A stretch of DNA of 64,000 nt from the NCBI RefSeq assembly GCF_008087625.1, contig NZ_CP042997.1, positions 3,472,001-3,536,000 on the forward strand, in the 5' to 3' direction. This DNA is from Aquisphaera giovannonii. GTDB taxonomy: Bacteria; Planctomycetota; Planctomycetia; Isosphaerales; Isosphaeraceae. Numbering within the stretch: the stretch's first letter is position 1; the number at the start of each line of letters is the position of its first letter. Of this stretch, positions 38,177-45,679 are shown piece by piece. The notes beneath the pieces were generated by a model. The model had not been told where the DNA came from. It saw only the letters and a list, made by a program, of their open reading frames with translations, and made no database searches. Position numbers and translations under genes: made by a program.

Positions 38177-38479
38177 TCACTCGGCCTTCGGGCCGCCGCC
38201 CCGCCCCGCCTTTCGGGCAGGGCCGTCGCCACGCGCACCACGGGCGAGTTCGGCGGGCAGCCGCAACACGTGCGTCATCCCGATGGCCACCCCGGCGATC
38301 GCCCCGGCCATCGCGACCCAGGGTGTCGTCCCCAGCCAGCGATCGACCCCGAAACCCAGGAGCGCCGGGAGGGCGAACTCCATCCCTATGGTCGTGACCC
38401 GCGTCCCCCACTCCATGCCGATCGAGAGGGCGGAACGCTCGTCGGGGTTCTCTCGCACGTCCGCCTCCCCGTCGATCAC
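38177..38479 (-). CDS. atpZ: AtpZ/AtpI-type F0 accessory membrane protein
   Basis: A 100-residue protein with two membrane helices (about 20-42 and 48-70) and the family pattern GMEFALPALLGFGVDRWLGTTPW followed by AIAGVAIGMTHVLRL. It helps c-ring assembly or divalent-ion transport. The GTG at 38479 is used with GAGG upstream. Longer starts to 38611 can be excluded, because the operon's -10 box sits at 38597-38602. Confidence 0.85.
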   Translation of the reverse strand: MIDGEADVRENPDERSALSIGMEWGTRVTTIGMEFALPALLGFGVDRWLGTTPWVAMAGAIAGVAIGMTHVLRLPAELARGARGDGPARKAGRGGGPKAE

Positions 38480-38803
38480 GCCCGCCTCAGAGCTGGACGG
38501 ATCCCGAAAAGGGCCCCCTTCCGCAGGCGGCGCGAGGGCGGAGGAAACGAAGGGGAAAGAGAACGACCATGGGCGGGAATTGCCGCACGCAGATCTTTTA
38601 TACAGGCCCAAAAACGCATGTCAATGACCCAGAACGGTGAGTTCGAGAAATTTTTCACGAACTCCGTCTCGGGCCTCGGCAGGCCCTCGCGGCGGCCGTC
38701 CGGGCGTCCCGCCGAGGGGGCTGGGAGCGAGTTGACGGGGCGGCCGGGGACGCGGCGGGCTCGCCACCTTGTCCGTTTTCGAACACGCAGACCGACATCG
38801 TTA
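38480..38803. other. Divergent control region of the atp operon
   Basis: 324 bases with no gene. It holds the atp promoter (minus strand) and ends at the start of the plus-strand promoter of the candidate RNA. The sequence near 38640-38800 shows no reading frame on either strand that resembles protein. Confidence 0.6.
38597..38624 (-). promoter_or_regulatory. Sigma-70 promoter of the ATP synthase operon
   Basis: On the minus strand, TTGACA (complement of 38619-38624), 16 bases, TATAAA (complement of 38597-38602): 11 of 12 consensus positions. Transcription should begin near 38590, giving a leader of about 110 bases before atpZ. This fits a highly expressed operon. Confidence 0.8.
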
Positions 38804-38833
38804 TTGACACGGTTCATGTCATTTTGGTATGTC
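38804..38833 (+). promoter_or_regulatory. Extended -10 promoter of candidate RNA 38841-39016
   Basis: TTGACA at 38804-38809, an 18-base spacer, and TATGTC at 38828-38833 preceded by TGG (extended -10). The -35 is perfect; the -10 is moderate but the TGn element compensates. Transcription would begin near 38841. Confidence 0.55.
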
Positions 38834-38840
38834 CTAGTGT

Positions 38841-39016
38841 GCGAGTAAGCGGGGCATCGAGGATTCGACGAGTCGTCGGCCCCCTTAATTTGGACATCCG
38901 GTTCGACAAGTGGGGACTCACCATGCTATCGCCCTGGCTCGGAGAGTCCGACCCGAGGGGAGCCACCAGGCGGCCTCGACTCACACATTAACGAGTCGAG
39001 AGCCGCTTTTTTTTTC
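38841..39016 (+). ncRNA. Candidate structured small RNA or attenuator leader
   Basis: A roughly 175-nt transcript bounded by the promoter at 38804-38833 and a strong intrinsic terminator. Internal pairings include CGACGA/TCGTCG near 38868-38880, GGACTC near 38915 with GAGTCC near 38943, and CTCGG/CCGAG flanking the latter. A 22-codon reading frame (38923-38991, starting MLSPWLGESD) ends in the terminator loop, so the region could alternatively be a leader-peptide attenuator for the DUF4912 gene downstream. I do not recognise a known RNA family. Confidence 0.45.
38971..39016 (+). terminator. Strong intrinsic terminator
   Basis: Stem CGGC-CTCGACTC (38971-38982) pairs with GAGTCGAG-A-GCCG (38993-39005; one bulged A), with a 10-base loop, immediately followed by ten T (39007-39016). 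It lies between the start of the candidate RNA and the DUF4912 gene. Confidence 0.9.
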
Positions 39017-39181
39017 GACTGCGTGGCAACGCTCGGGGCCGGTCATCGGGTCTCGGTTCGCTCGAGGGTCCTCCTGTCCGGGAATCAGGGAGTTTCCCGG
39101 ATCGGCCCACTCAGGGATGAATCCAGTCATTAACTCATCGCTCGCGCCTCCTCGGTGCGGGAGATGCCGGAGTGGTTCCGA

Positions 39182-40300
39182 ATGACCCTCGACGCACTCA
39201 AGGACTGTAATAAGAAGTCTCTTGCCCAGATGGCCAAAGAGCGAGGGATATCGGGCTGGCATGCCATGCGGAAGGATCAGCTGATCCGCGCCCTCTCGTC
39301 GGCACGCCCCGCCGGCGGTCCCAGGTCCAGGAAGGTCGAGCCGGCGGTCGTCAACGCGACCAGGCCCCAGGCGGCCCGCAGCAAGCCGGCCGCGGCCAGG
39401 AAGCAGTCCGCCTCGATCGCGGAGCCCGCCGTCGCGGGCCGGCGCCCGCAGGCGACCGCTTCGGCGATCCCCTCGCAGCCGCACACGCTGGATCACGCCT
39501 GCCAGAAGGACCGGATCATCGTCCTGGCCCGGGACTCGTACTGGCTGCACGCCCACTGGGAGCTCAGCCGGACGACGCTGGCCCGGGCCCAGGCGGCCCT
39601 CGGCCAGGAGTGGCACTCGGCCCAGCCGATCCTCCGGGTGATGGACGTCACCAGCGAGGACACCACGACGGCCACGGAGCGGCACCTCCGCGACGTGCCG
39701 ATCCACGGCGGCGTGAACAATTGGTACCTCGACGTGCTGGCCCCGCCCCGCTCGTTCCGCGTGGACATCGGCTACCTCTCGCGCCGGGGCAAGTTCTACG
39801 TCCTGGCCCGGTCCAACATCGTCACGACCCCGAGGGCCGGCGTCTCCGACGCGCTCGAGGAGAACTGGTCCGACGTGCAGCAGCAGTTCGATCGCGTGCA
39901 GAATCCCTCGACGATCGGCTCGCCGCGCATCAACACGGTCCTCGACCTCCGCGAGCTGTTCGAGGAGCGGCTCCGCCGCCCGCTCTGCAGCGGGTCGATG
40001 CAGAACCTCTCCATCGCCGGACTGCCCGGCCTGGGCCGGAAGTTCCACTTCGAGATCGACGCCGAGCTGATCGTCTACGGCACCACCGAGCCGAACGCCC
40101 GCGTGACGCTCCAGGGCGAGCCGGTCCACCTGCGGCCCGACGGCTCGTTCACCGTGCGGTACAGCCTGCCGGACTCCCGGCAGATCATCCCGGCGGTCGC
40201 CTCCAGCCCGGACGGGGTCGAGGAGCGGACCATCGTCCTGGCGGTCGAGCGGAACACCAAGGAGCTCGAGCCGACCATCCACGACAACAACGAGCTCTGA
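39182..40300 (+). CDS. DUF4912 domain protein with SAP/Rho-N-like N-terminus
   Basis: A 372-residue protein. Residues 1-40 resemble a Rho N-terminal/SAP helix pair (LAQMAKERGISGWHAMRKDQLIRAL), a fold that binds nucleic acid. A basic low-complexity linker (about 45-100) follows. The DUF4912 domain (about 105-240) shows DRIIVLARDSYWLHAHWEL and YRVDIGYL-type strands, and a C-terminal beta-rich domain (about 290-365, IYGTTEPNARVTLQGEPVHLRPDGSF) resembles a cell-surface Ig-like unit. The ATG at 39182 has GGAG at 9 bases; the GTG at 39155 is less likely. Downstream of the attenuator-like region. Function unknown. Confidence 0.8.
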   Translation: MTLDALKDCNKKSLAQMAKERGISGWHAMRKDQLIRALSSARPAGGPRSRKVEPAVVNATRPQAARSKPAAARKQSASIAEPAVAGRRPQATASAIPSQPHTLDHACQKDRIIVLARDSYWLHAHWELSRTTLARAQAALGQEWHSAQPILRVMDVTSEDTTTATERHLRDVPIHGGVNNWYLDVLAPPRSFRVDIGYLSRRGKFYVLARSNIVTTPRAGVSDALEENWSDVQQQFDRVQNPSTIGSPRINTVLDLRELFEERLRRPLCSGSMQNLSIAGLPGLGRKFHFEIDAELIVYGTTEPNARVTLQGEPVHLRPDGSFTVRYSLPDSRQIIPAVASSPDGVEERTIVLAVERNTKELEPTIHDNNEL

Positions 40301-40500
40301 TCGATCCGGGAGGGCCAGCCCCCTCCCGCACCGCGTCGACGAGGCCGCGAAGGGCGCCATCCCGGCGTCCCTCGCGGCCGTTTCACGCGCCCCCCCGGTT
40401 GCCAGCCCCAGGGTCCGGCCATACACTGAGATGATTCGTCGGATGACGGCCCCGGCCCGGGACGGGGCGGTGGACGCCGCCGGGCGCGGGGAGGTTGACC

Positions 40501-41268
40501 GTGGGCCAGGATATCTCGTCCGCCATCGCAGGCTGGGACTTCACCCCCGACGAATTCCAGGCCCGGGTCATCCGCGGCGAGGACGGCCGCGACAAGATCC
40601 AGATGAGGATCGACCTGGGCCTCCTCCAGATGGAGGTCGACGGCCGGCCCGACGGCGATCGGCCGCACGGCTTCGAGTCGCTCCTGGAGTATCACGAGGA
40701 CCGGCTGGGGCGGGCCGAGCGGGAGGGCGAGGAGTATGCGCTGGACCACGCCGAGTGCGCCCAGTTGATGCGCGAAGGACTCCAGTACTACCACCGCTAC
40801 CTCTCGGCGTTCCACCTCCGACGCTACGAGCTGGTGACCCGGGACACGGATCGCAACCTCCGCCTCTTCGCCTTCGTCGTCCGCCACGCCTCCCGGCGCC
40901 GGGACAAGGCCGAGTTCGATCAGTATCGTCCCTACGTCCTCATGATGCGGTCGCGCGCCCTGGCGCTCACCGCGATCGGGCGGTCCGACTACCCGAAGGC
41001 CCTCCAGGAGATCGACGAGGGCATCGCCCAGATCCGCCAGTTCCTGGCCGACTACCAGCGCGACGACGAGGCCGAGTGCGCGGAGCTCGGATTCCTCACC
41101 CGATGGAGGCGGGAGGTGGAGCAGGAGCGCCCCACCGGCCCGGTGGAGCGGCTCGAGCAGCAGCTCGAGCTCGCCATCTCGCTGGAAGACTACGAGGAAG
41201 CCGCGCGGATCCGCGACCAGATCCGCCAGCTCCGCGGGCCGACCATCGAGGAGAGCCGCCGCTCCTGA
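40501..41268 (+). CDS. UvrB/UvrC-motif protein of unknown function
   Basis: A 255-residue soluble protein. The N-terminal half (about 5-110) has an acidic helical region; the C-terminal 35 residues (about 215-245, LEQQLELAISLEDYEEAARIRDQIRQLRG) are a clean UVR motif, the helical hairpin by which UvrB and UvrC interact and which also occurs in ClpC adaptors such as McsA. The GTG at 40501 with GGGGAGG at 6 bases is preferred over the TTG at 40495. It lies 200 bases after the DUF4912 gene and 140 bases before 6S RNA. No nuclease domain is visible. Confidence 0.75.
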   Translation: MGQDISSAIAGWDFTPDEFQARVIRGEDGRDKIQMRIDLGLLQMEVDGRPDGDRPHGFESLLEYHEDRLGRAEREGEEYALDHAECAQLMREGLQYYHRYLSAFHLRRYELVTRDTDRNLRLFAFVVRHASRRRDKAEFDQYRPYVLMMRSRALALTAIGRSDYPKALQEIDEGIAQIRQFLADYQRDDEAECAELGFLTRWRREVEQERPTGPVERLEQQLELAISLEDYEEAARIRDQIRQLRGPTIEESRRS

Positions 41269-41351
41269 CCGGGCGGCGGCGGCCCCGAAAATCCGCCGTC
41301 GTTGCGGCGCCGGGACTTGCATCCGATCGGGCCGTTTCGAGGCCGTTTTCC

Positions 41352-41380
41352 TTGCCTTCGGGGCGTCGCGAAGCTAGGAT
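41352..41380 (+). promoter_or_regulatory. Candidate promoter of 6S RNA
   Basis: TTGCCT at 41352-41357, 17 bases, TAGGAT at 41375-41380. Each hexamer matches four of six consensus positions. The predicted start, 41387-41392, precedes the 6S closing stem by about 18 bases. Confidence 0.5.
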
Positions 41381-41389
41381 ACCGGTGTT

Positions 41390-41566
41390 CGGTTTCGGCC
41401 GAGCAAGCCTCTGCCATGTTCGACAAGGGGCGGTCCTTTTGGCGAACCAACGTGTAACCCGTAGGGACCCGATATCGGCTTCTTGAAGCTCCGGCTTCTC
41501 GCGGGCCTGTGGCTCCCACCTGAACTGCGGGTTCTCAAAAGCGCCCCAACGGCATTGCGGTGGAGG
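41390..41566 (+). ncRNA. ssrS: 6S RNA (RNA polymerase-binding regulator)
   Basis: 6S RNA sequesters the sigma-70 holoenzyme by mimicking an open promoter. Support: the 5' end CTCTGCCATGTTCG (41411 region) matches the E. coli 6S 5' end CTCTGAGATGTTCG. The terminal stem CCTCTGCC (41408-41415) pairs with GGTGGAGG (41559-41566), with two G-T pairs. The 3' half contains TCCCACCTGAAC, a conserved alphaproteobacterial-type 6S string. It lies directly upstream of 5-formyltetrahydrofolate cyclo-ligase, the classical 6S neighbour. About 160-177 nt, a normal length. No reading frame explains the conservation. Confidence 0.82.
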
Positions 41567-41572
41567 TTAGCG

Positions 41573-41611
41573 GCCCGTGCGTCCCCTCGCGGGGATGTCA
41601 CGGGCTCTTTT
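41573..41611 (+). terminator. Terminator of 6S RNA
   Basis: GCCCGTG (41573-41579) pairs with CACGGGC (41599-41605), with an inner TCCCC/GGGGA helix and a TCGC loop, followed by TCTTTT. It separates the RNA from the coding sequence starting at 41654. Confidence 0.8.
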
Positions 41612-41653
41612 CGTTTCGGGGCCCGCCCGCTCCCATTGAGCTCGAGTCCTCTC

Positions 41654-42250
41654 GTGGATCCGGATCCTTTCCTCCGTCAGCAAAAGCGTGCCGTCCGGCG
41701 ATCGGTGATCGCCTCGGTCCTGTCGATGACTCCCTCGGAGCGATCGGCCCAGGAGGAGGTGCTCGCGGGCCTGTTCCCCGGGCTCCCCGGCTACGCGCAG
41801 GCCTCCTCGGTGCTCCTGTACGTGAAGGCGTTCCCGGAGGAGCTCGACACCCGGCCTTTCCTGCATGCGGCAATCGCGTCCGGAAAGCGACTCGTCTGCC
41901 CTCGGGTGGATCGCGCGGAGCGGCGCCTCCGGCTGTTCGTGGTCCGCTCACTGTCCGAGGACCTCGAGCCGGGCACGCTGGGCATCCTCGAGCCTCGCGG
42001 GCATTGCGAGGAAGTCCGGCCGGGTGAGGTGGATTGGGTGCTCGTGCCCGGCCTGGCCTTCGACGAGCGGGCCCGGCGCCTGGGCCGCGGGGCGGGCCAC
42101 TACGATCGGCTGCTCCCCAGGCTGCGCCCGGGCACTCCCCGGCATGCCTTGGCCTTCGACTGCCAGATCGTGGCCGATCTCCCGGTCGAGCCCCACGACG
42201 TCCCGATCGACGGCGTCCACACGCCGAGCCGGGCCTTCTTGGGAGCGTGA
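41654..42250 (+). CDS. fau: 5-formyltetrahydrofolate cyclo-ligase
   Basis: Converts 5-formyl-THF to 5,10-methenyl-THF with ATP. The 198-residue protein shows the family's basic N-terminus (RQQKRAVRR), YVKAFPEELDTRPF, the ATP/phosphate loop RLGRGAGHYDRLL, and the C-terminal DVPIDGVHTP. A longer frame beginning at 41483 would run through the 6S RNA and its terminator and is rejected; the GTG at 41654 gives the normal size. An in-frame TTG at 41636 is an alternative. The 6S-cyclo-ligase pairing is classical in Proteobacteria. Confidence 0.9.
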   Translation: MDPDPFLRQQKRAVRRSVIASVLSMTPSERSAQEEVLAGLFPGLPGYAQASSVLLYVKAFPEELDTRPFLHAAIASGKRLVCPRVDRAERRLRLFVVRSLSEDLEPGTLGILEPRGHCEEVRPGEVDWVLVPGLAFDERARRLGRGAGHYDRLLPRLRPGTPRHALAFDCQIVADLPVEPHDVPIDGVHTPSRAFLGA

Positions 42251-42286
42251 CGAAACGGCCGATCCCGGATGACCGGCGCGCGCAGG

Positions 42287-43534
42287 TCAGCGCGACGTCC
42301 GGACGATCTCAGGCGGCTTGCTGTACGCCTCGAACGCCTCGCGTAGTCGAACCTTCGAGGCGTCCCCGCGGTGCAGGATCACCCGGTATCGGAGGCGGAT
42401 CTCCTGGCCAGCGGGGAGCGTGTGATCGCCCGACTTGCCGACGCCGAAGTCGTGCCAGCCGAACGGATTGGCGGCGAACAGCCCGTAAGTGCGGACGTGC
42501 CAGGTCGTGGGAAAGCGGAAGCTATCGGGATGATTGAGGATCGCGATGCCGACGTCCTGCCTTGACATGACGCCCGTAGCGATCAGCCCCCGATGATCCA
42601 CGGGCCCGGTGTAATCCACCCAGGGCGAGGGCTTCCCCCATGCGGCGTCGTCCTCGAGCCCCTCCGCGTTGACGATCTTCCCGCCGAGCTTCTTGTTCAC
42701 GTCCATCGTCGAGGCAACCCGGAGCCCGAAGCTGCCCTCCTTGGTGTCGCCGAACGTGACGGGCCCCGCGGTGGCCCGTAGAGTGATATCGAAATCGATG
42801 ATGCGGGGGGCGTCGAGGCCCCTCGTCGCGTAGAAGGTGAGCACGCGCTCGTCCTCGAGCACCTTGGCCCCGTCCGGCCCGAGCCATTCGTTCGTGGTCC
42901 TCAATCTCCCCAGCACGTGACCGGATACGACCGTCTTCCTCGCGGTCTCCCGGATCGTCCCGTGGCCCTTCGCCTCGGACCAGAAGTCGATGCCGTTCAC
43001 CTTGCCGTGCGTGAACCAGAAGGACCGCTGGTGAGGATGATCGCGGTCCTCGCCGGGGACGTCCTCCATGGGGTAGGCCCGGGTGTACCGGACGCCCCTC
43101 GGGCCCATGACGGGGAACAGGTAGGGTTTGGCCCCGCCGTCGGAGTGATACTCGGCGAGGAGATCATTCTCGACCTTCACGACGAGGTCGCGGCCGCGGG
43201 GCTCGATCGAGATGTGCGGCGAACCCGCCTTGAGATCCTGGGGGAAAGCCCCGATGTGGATCGACGTCGGCACCTCGCCCGGATCCATGACCATCGCGAG
43301 CCACTTGCGCCCATCGTCGTCGAAGACCTGCGCGGTGCCGAGAACGGCGGAACCCTCCGCCTGGACCATGTAATTCCCCGGGGGGACGTTCTCCCCGAGG
43401 CTCATGACGACCGGCGCCTCGCAACCGAGCCGCGGCCCACGAAGCGACAGGTGATGGACCTCATCGGCGGCCGCGACGAGGCCAGGAGGCGAGCACAGGA
43501 CCGCAACGAGGAGGGCGAATCGTGGTCGGATCAT
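42287..43534 (-). CDS. PmoA family (DUF6807) secreted protein
   Basis: A 415-residue exported protein. Signal peptide MIRPRFALLVAVLCSPPGLVAA ends before ADEVHH. The body has the PmoA/DUF6807 pattern YRFPVxGPRG..YPMEDVPGED-DHPHQRSFWFTHGKVNG-DFW, with the conserved His pair (DHPHQ), and a C-terminal beta-sandwich. The family is common in Planctomycetes and Bacteroidetes, often in carbohydrate-degradation loci, and is unrelated in chemistry to particulate methane monooxygenase despite the name. The ATG at 43534 is used because it begins the signal peptide. Confidence 0.88.
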   Translation of the reverse strand: MIRPRFALLVAVLCSPPGLVAAADEVHHLSLRGPRLGCEAPVVMSLGENVPPGNYMVQAEGSAVLGTAQVFDDDGRKWLAMVMDPGEVPTSIHIGAFPQDLKAGSPHISIEPRGRDLVVKVENDLLAEYHSDGGAKPYLFPVMGPRGVRYTRAYPMEDVPGEDRDHPHQRSFWFTHGKVNGIDFWSEAKGHGTIRETARKTVVSGHVLGRLRTTNEWLGPDGAKVLEDERVLTFYATRGLDAPRIIDFDITLRATAGPVTFGDTKEGSFGLRVASTMDVNKKLGGKIVNAEGLEDDAAWGKPSPWVDYTGPVDHRGLIATGVMSRQDVGIAILNHPDSFRFPTTWHVRTYGLFAANPFGWHDFGVGKSGDHTLPAGQEIRLRYRVILHRGDASKVRLREAFEAYSKPPEIVRTSR

Positions 43535-43561
43535 CGCGGCGGCACATCCTGAATTTTCTCG

Positions 43562-43590
43562 TTGAACGGGTTGAACGATCCGTATATAGT
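43562..43590 (+). promoter_or_regulatory. Sigma-70 promoter of the RRM protein gene
   Basis: TTGAAC at 43562-43567, 17 bases, TATAGT at 43585-43590: ten of twelve consensus matches. The expected start is near 43597, leaving a leader of about 163 bases that has no own gene and may be regulatory. Confidence 0.75.
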
Positions 43591-43759
43591 GCAAACGCTC
43601 CGATAGTTCGGCCACCGGGCGTCTTCGTCGAGGATGATTCGCGGCCGTTCGGCTCGGAGTGGAACCGCCCTAGGGTCCGATCGGGTGAGTCTGGCGGCTC
43701 CGGGTCTGGATGTCAACCCGATGCTCCGGCCGGTGGGGCGCCTGTTGCGGGCGATTGCG

Positions 43760-44128
43760 ATGGCGAAACGGCTTTACGTCGGGAACTTGAAGTACACGGT
43801 CACCTCCGAGCAGCTCCAGGAGATCTTCGAGCAGTTCGGCTCGGTCTCCTCGGCCCAGGTCCTCAGCGATCGCGACACCGGTCGCAGCCGCGGCTTCGGC
43901 TTCGTCGAGATGCCCAATGACGACGAGGCGCAGGCGGCCATCGACACCCTCGACGGCCAGGACCACGACGGCCGCCGTCTCACCGTGAACGAGGCGAGGC
44001 CCCGGACCTCCGGCGGCGGTGGCGGTGGCTACGGCGGGGGTGGCGGCGGCTACGGCGGGGGTGGCGGCGGTGGCTACCGCGGCGGGGGTGGCGGCGGTGG
44101 CGGCGGCCGCGGATACGACGACTATTGA
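43760..44128 (+). CDS. RRM RNA-binding protein with glycine-rich tail
   Basis: A 122-residue single-RRM protein of the cyanobacterial/planctomycete Rbp type. The RNP2 motif RLYVGNLKY (residues 4-12) and RNP1 motif RSRGFGFVEM (about 43-52) are intact. The tail (about 85-122) is repeated Gly-Gly-Gly-Tyr/Arg, the kind seen in cold-induced Rbp proteins, encoded by a GGTGGC-rich tandem array. The ATG at 43760 follows a 160-base leader from a strong promoter; cold regulation through that leader is a possibility only. First gene of a run with nifU-type and hemW. Confidence 0.9.
   Translation: MAKRLYVGNLKYTVTSEQLQEIFEQFGSVSSAQVLSDRDTGRSRGFGFVEMPNDDEAQAAIDTLDGQDHDGRRLTVNEARPRTSGGGGGGYGGGGGGYGGGGGGGYRGGGGGGGGGRGYDDY
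44019..44110 (+). repeat. Glycine-codon tandem array inside the RRM gene
   Basis: Imperfect repeats of GGCGGTGGCGGTGGC-type units encode the Gly-rich tail. It is coding low complexity, liable to slippage, not an independent element. Confidence 0.8.
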
Positions 44129-44177
44129 GCATCCACGACCCGCGTCTCCACGCGAGCCTTACCGAGGCCCATCCCGT

Positions 44178-44453
44178 ATGCCCGAGTCATCCCCCAGCGG
44201 GACCGTTGCGGAGGGGCGTTCCGCGCTCCTCCGCCGCATCGAAGAGGTCCTCGAACGCGAGGTCCGGCCGTCCCTGCGGGATGACGGCGGCGACATGACG
44301 GTGGTCGGCATCGACGAGGACAACATCGTGCAGGTCCGCCTCCTCGGCGCCTGCCAGGGCTGCACGTCCTCGGTCGTCACCCTGACGATGCTCGCGGAGC
44401 GGGCCGTGAAGGCGGAGGTCCCCGAGGTCCGCTTCCTGGAAGCCGTGCCCTGA
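44178..44453 (+). CDS. NifU C-terminal-domain (Nfu-type) Fe-S scaffold protein
   Basis: A 91-residue protein consisting of the NifU/Nfu domain: RIEEVLEREVRPSLRDDGGDMTVVGID, then the Fe-S cluster motif LLGACQGCTSS with the CxxC pair, and TMLAERAVKAEVPEV. It carries 4Fe-4S clusters to apo-proteins. Located 49 bases after the RRM gene and 14 bases before hemW, a radical-SAM 4Fe-4S enzyme, a sensible pairing. Confidence 0.92.
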   Translation: MPESSPSGTVAEGRSALLRRIEEVLEREVRPSLRDDGGDMTVVGIDEDNIVQVRLLGACQGCTSSVVTLTMLAERAVKAEVPEVRFLEAVP

Positions 44454-44467
44454 TCGAAGAGCGCCCC

Positions 44468-45652
44468 TTGCCATCTCCGCCCGCCGCCCACTCACAGGTC
44501 GCCTCTCCCCATAGCCCCCCCTGGATCTGGCCGCCCGCGGCCTATATCCACGTCCCCTTCTGCGCTCACAAGTGCGGCTATTGCGACTTCGCCTCGCTGG
44601 CCGGTGCGGATGACCTGGCCGACCGCTACCTCGACGCGCTCGGCGCCGAGATGGCCATGGCCCTTGACGCCCCGCAGGCCGTCGACACGATCTTCGTGGG
44701 CGGCGGTACGCCGACCAGGCTGGAGGCGCGGCAGCTCGGACGCCTGGTCGAGATCATCGGCCGCCACTTCGCGCTCGAGCCCGGCGGCGAGTGGACCATC
44801 GAGGCCAATCCCGGGACGCTGGACGCGGAGAAGGCGGACATCCTGGCCGCGGCCGGCGTGAACCGGATCAGCCTCGGCGCCCAGTCGTTCCACCCGGACC
44901 TGCTCCGGGTGCTCGAGCGGAACCACGGGCCGGAAGAGGTGCCGCGGGCCGTGGAGCTGGTGAGGCCCCGGTTCCCGCGGTGGTCGCTCGACCTGATCTT
45001 CGGCATCCCCGGATCGACGGTCCGGCAGTGCGAGCGCGACCTCGAGACGGCCCTTTCGCTGGGGCCGACTCATCTCTCCTGCTACGGGCTCGTGTACGAG
45101 AAGGGGACGAGCCTCTGGAAGCAGTGGCAGGCGGGGCACGTCGTCGCGTTGGAGGAGGACGTCGAGCGCGCGATGTATGAGCTCGTCATCGATCGGCTGG
45201 CGGCGGCGAGCCTTGAGATGTACGAGATCTCCAACTACGCACGCCCGGGGGACGAGTCTCGCCACAACCTCGTCTACTGGGCCAACGACGCCTATTTCGG
45301 TTTCGGCCTGGGCGCGGCGAGGTACGTCGATGGGGTCCGCTCGGTGAACACGCGCGACCTGCCGGCTTATCTGCGGAGGCTCGAGGCGGGCGAGCCTCCC
45401 GGGGGGCCGTCGGAGAGGCTGGACGCGAAGGGCCGGGCGCAGGAGACCGCCATGCTCAACCTGCGGCGGACGGTGCTCGGGATCGACCGCCCGGACTTCC
45501 TGATGCGCACCGGCCACTCGCTCGACGACCTCGCCGGCGAGGTCGTGGCGCGTTTCGTCCGCGAGGGCTTGCTGGAAGACGACGGCCGGCGAGTCCGGCT
45601 CACACGCGAGGGCCGGTTCCTCGCCGATCGCGTGCTCTGCGAATTCGTCTGA
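44468..45652 (+). CDS. hemW: HemW / radical SAM heme chaperone-like protein
   Basis: A 394-residue coproporphyrinogen III dehydrogenase-like radical SAM protein. N-terminal AAYIHVPFCAHKCGYCDFAS carries the CxxxCxxC cluster motif in the HemW form (last Phe). FVGGGTPTRL, SLGAQSFHP and SxDLIFGIPG confirm the family. It probably inserts heme into respiratory enzymes rather than oxidising coproporphyrinogen. The TTG start at 44468 gives a Pro-rich leader of 20 residues before the core; no better start is available. Fits the respiratory theme of the window. Confidence 0.92.
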   Translation: MPSPPAAHSQVASPHSPPWIWPPAAYIHVPFCAHKCGYCDFASLAGADDLADRYLDALGAEMAMALDAPQAVDTIFVGGGTPTRLEARQLGRLVEIIGRHFALEPGGEWTIEANPGTLDAEKADILAAAGVNRISLGAQSFHPDLLRVLERNHGPEEVPRAVELVRPRFPRWSLDLIFGIPGSTVRQCERDLETALSLGPTHLSCYGLVYEKGTSLWKQWQAGHVVALEEDVERAMYELVIDRLAAASLEMYEISNYARPGDESRHNLVYWANDAYFGFGLGAARYVDGVRSVNTRDLPAYLRRLEAGEPPGGPSERLDAKGRAQETAMLNLRRTVLGIDRPDFLMRTGHSLDDLAGEVVARFVREGLLEDDGRRVRLTREGRFLADRVLCEFV

Positions 45653-45679
45653 AGGCCACCCGCCGCGGGCCCGAGTCGC

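Noticed and set aside
38480-38611. An ATG start at 38611 for AtpZ
   Set aside because: It lies upstream of the -10 box of the operon promoter and cannot be in the transcript.
41483-41653. An upstream TTG start for the cyclo-ligase, giving 255 residues
   Set aside because: It would translate through the 6S RNA and its terminator; homologues are about 190-200 residues long.
42287-43534. Methane oxidation gene suggested by the PmoA family name
   Set aside because: The protein is a secreted DUF6807 member and shares no ligands or membrane helices with particulate methane monooxygenase.
44019-44110. CRISPR-like or satellite repeat
   Set aside because: The repeats are in frame, encode Gly-rich protein and have no spacers.
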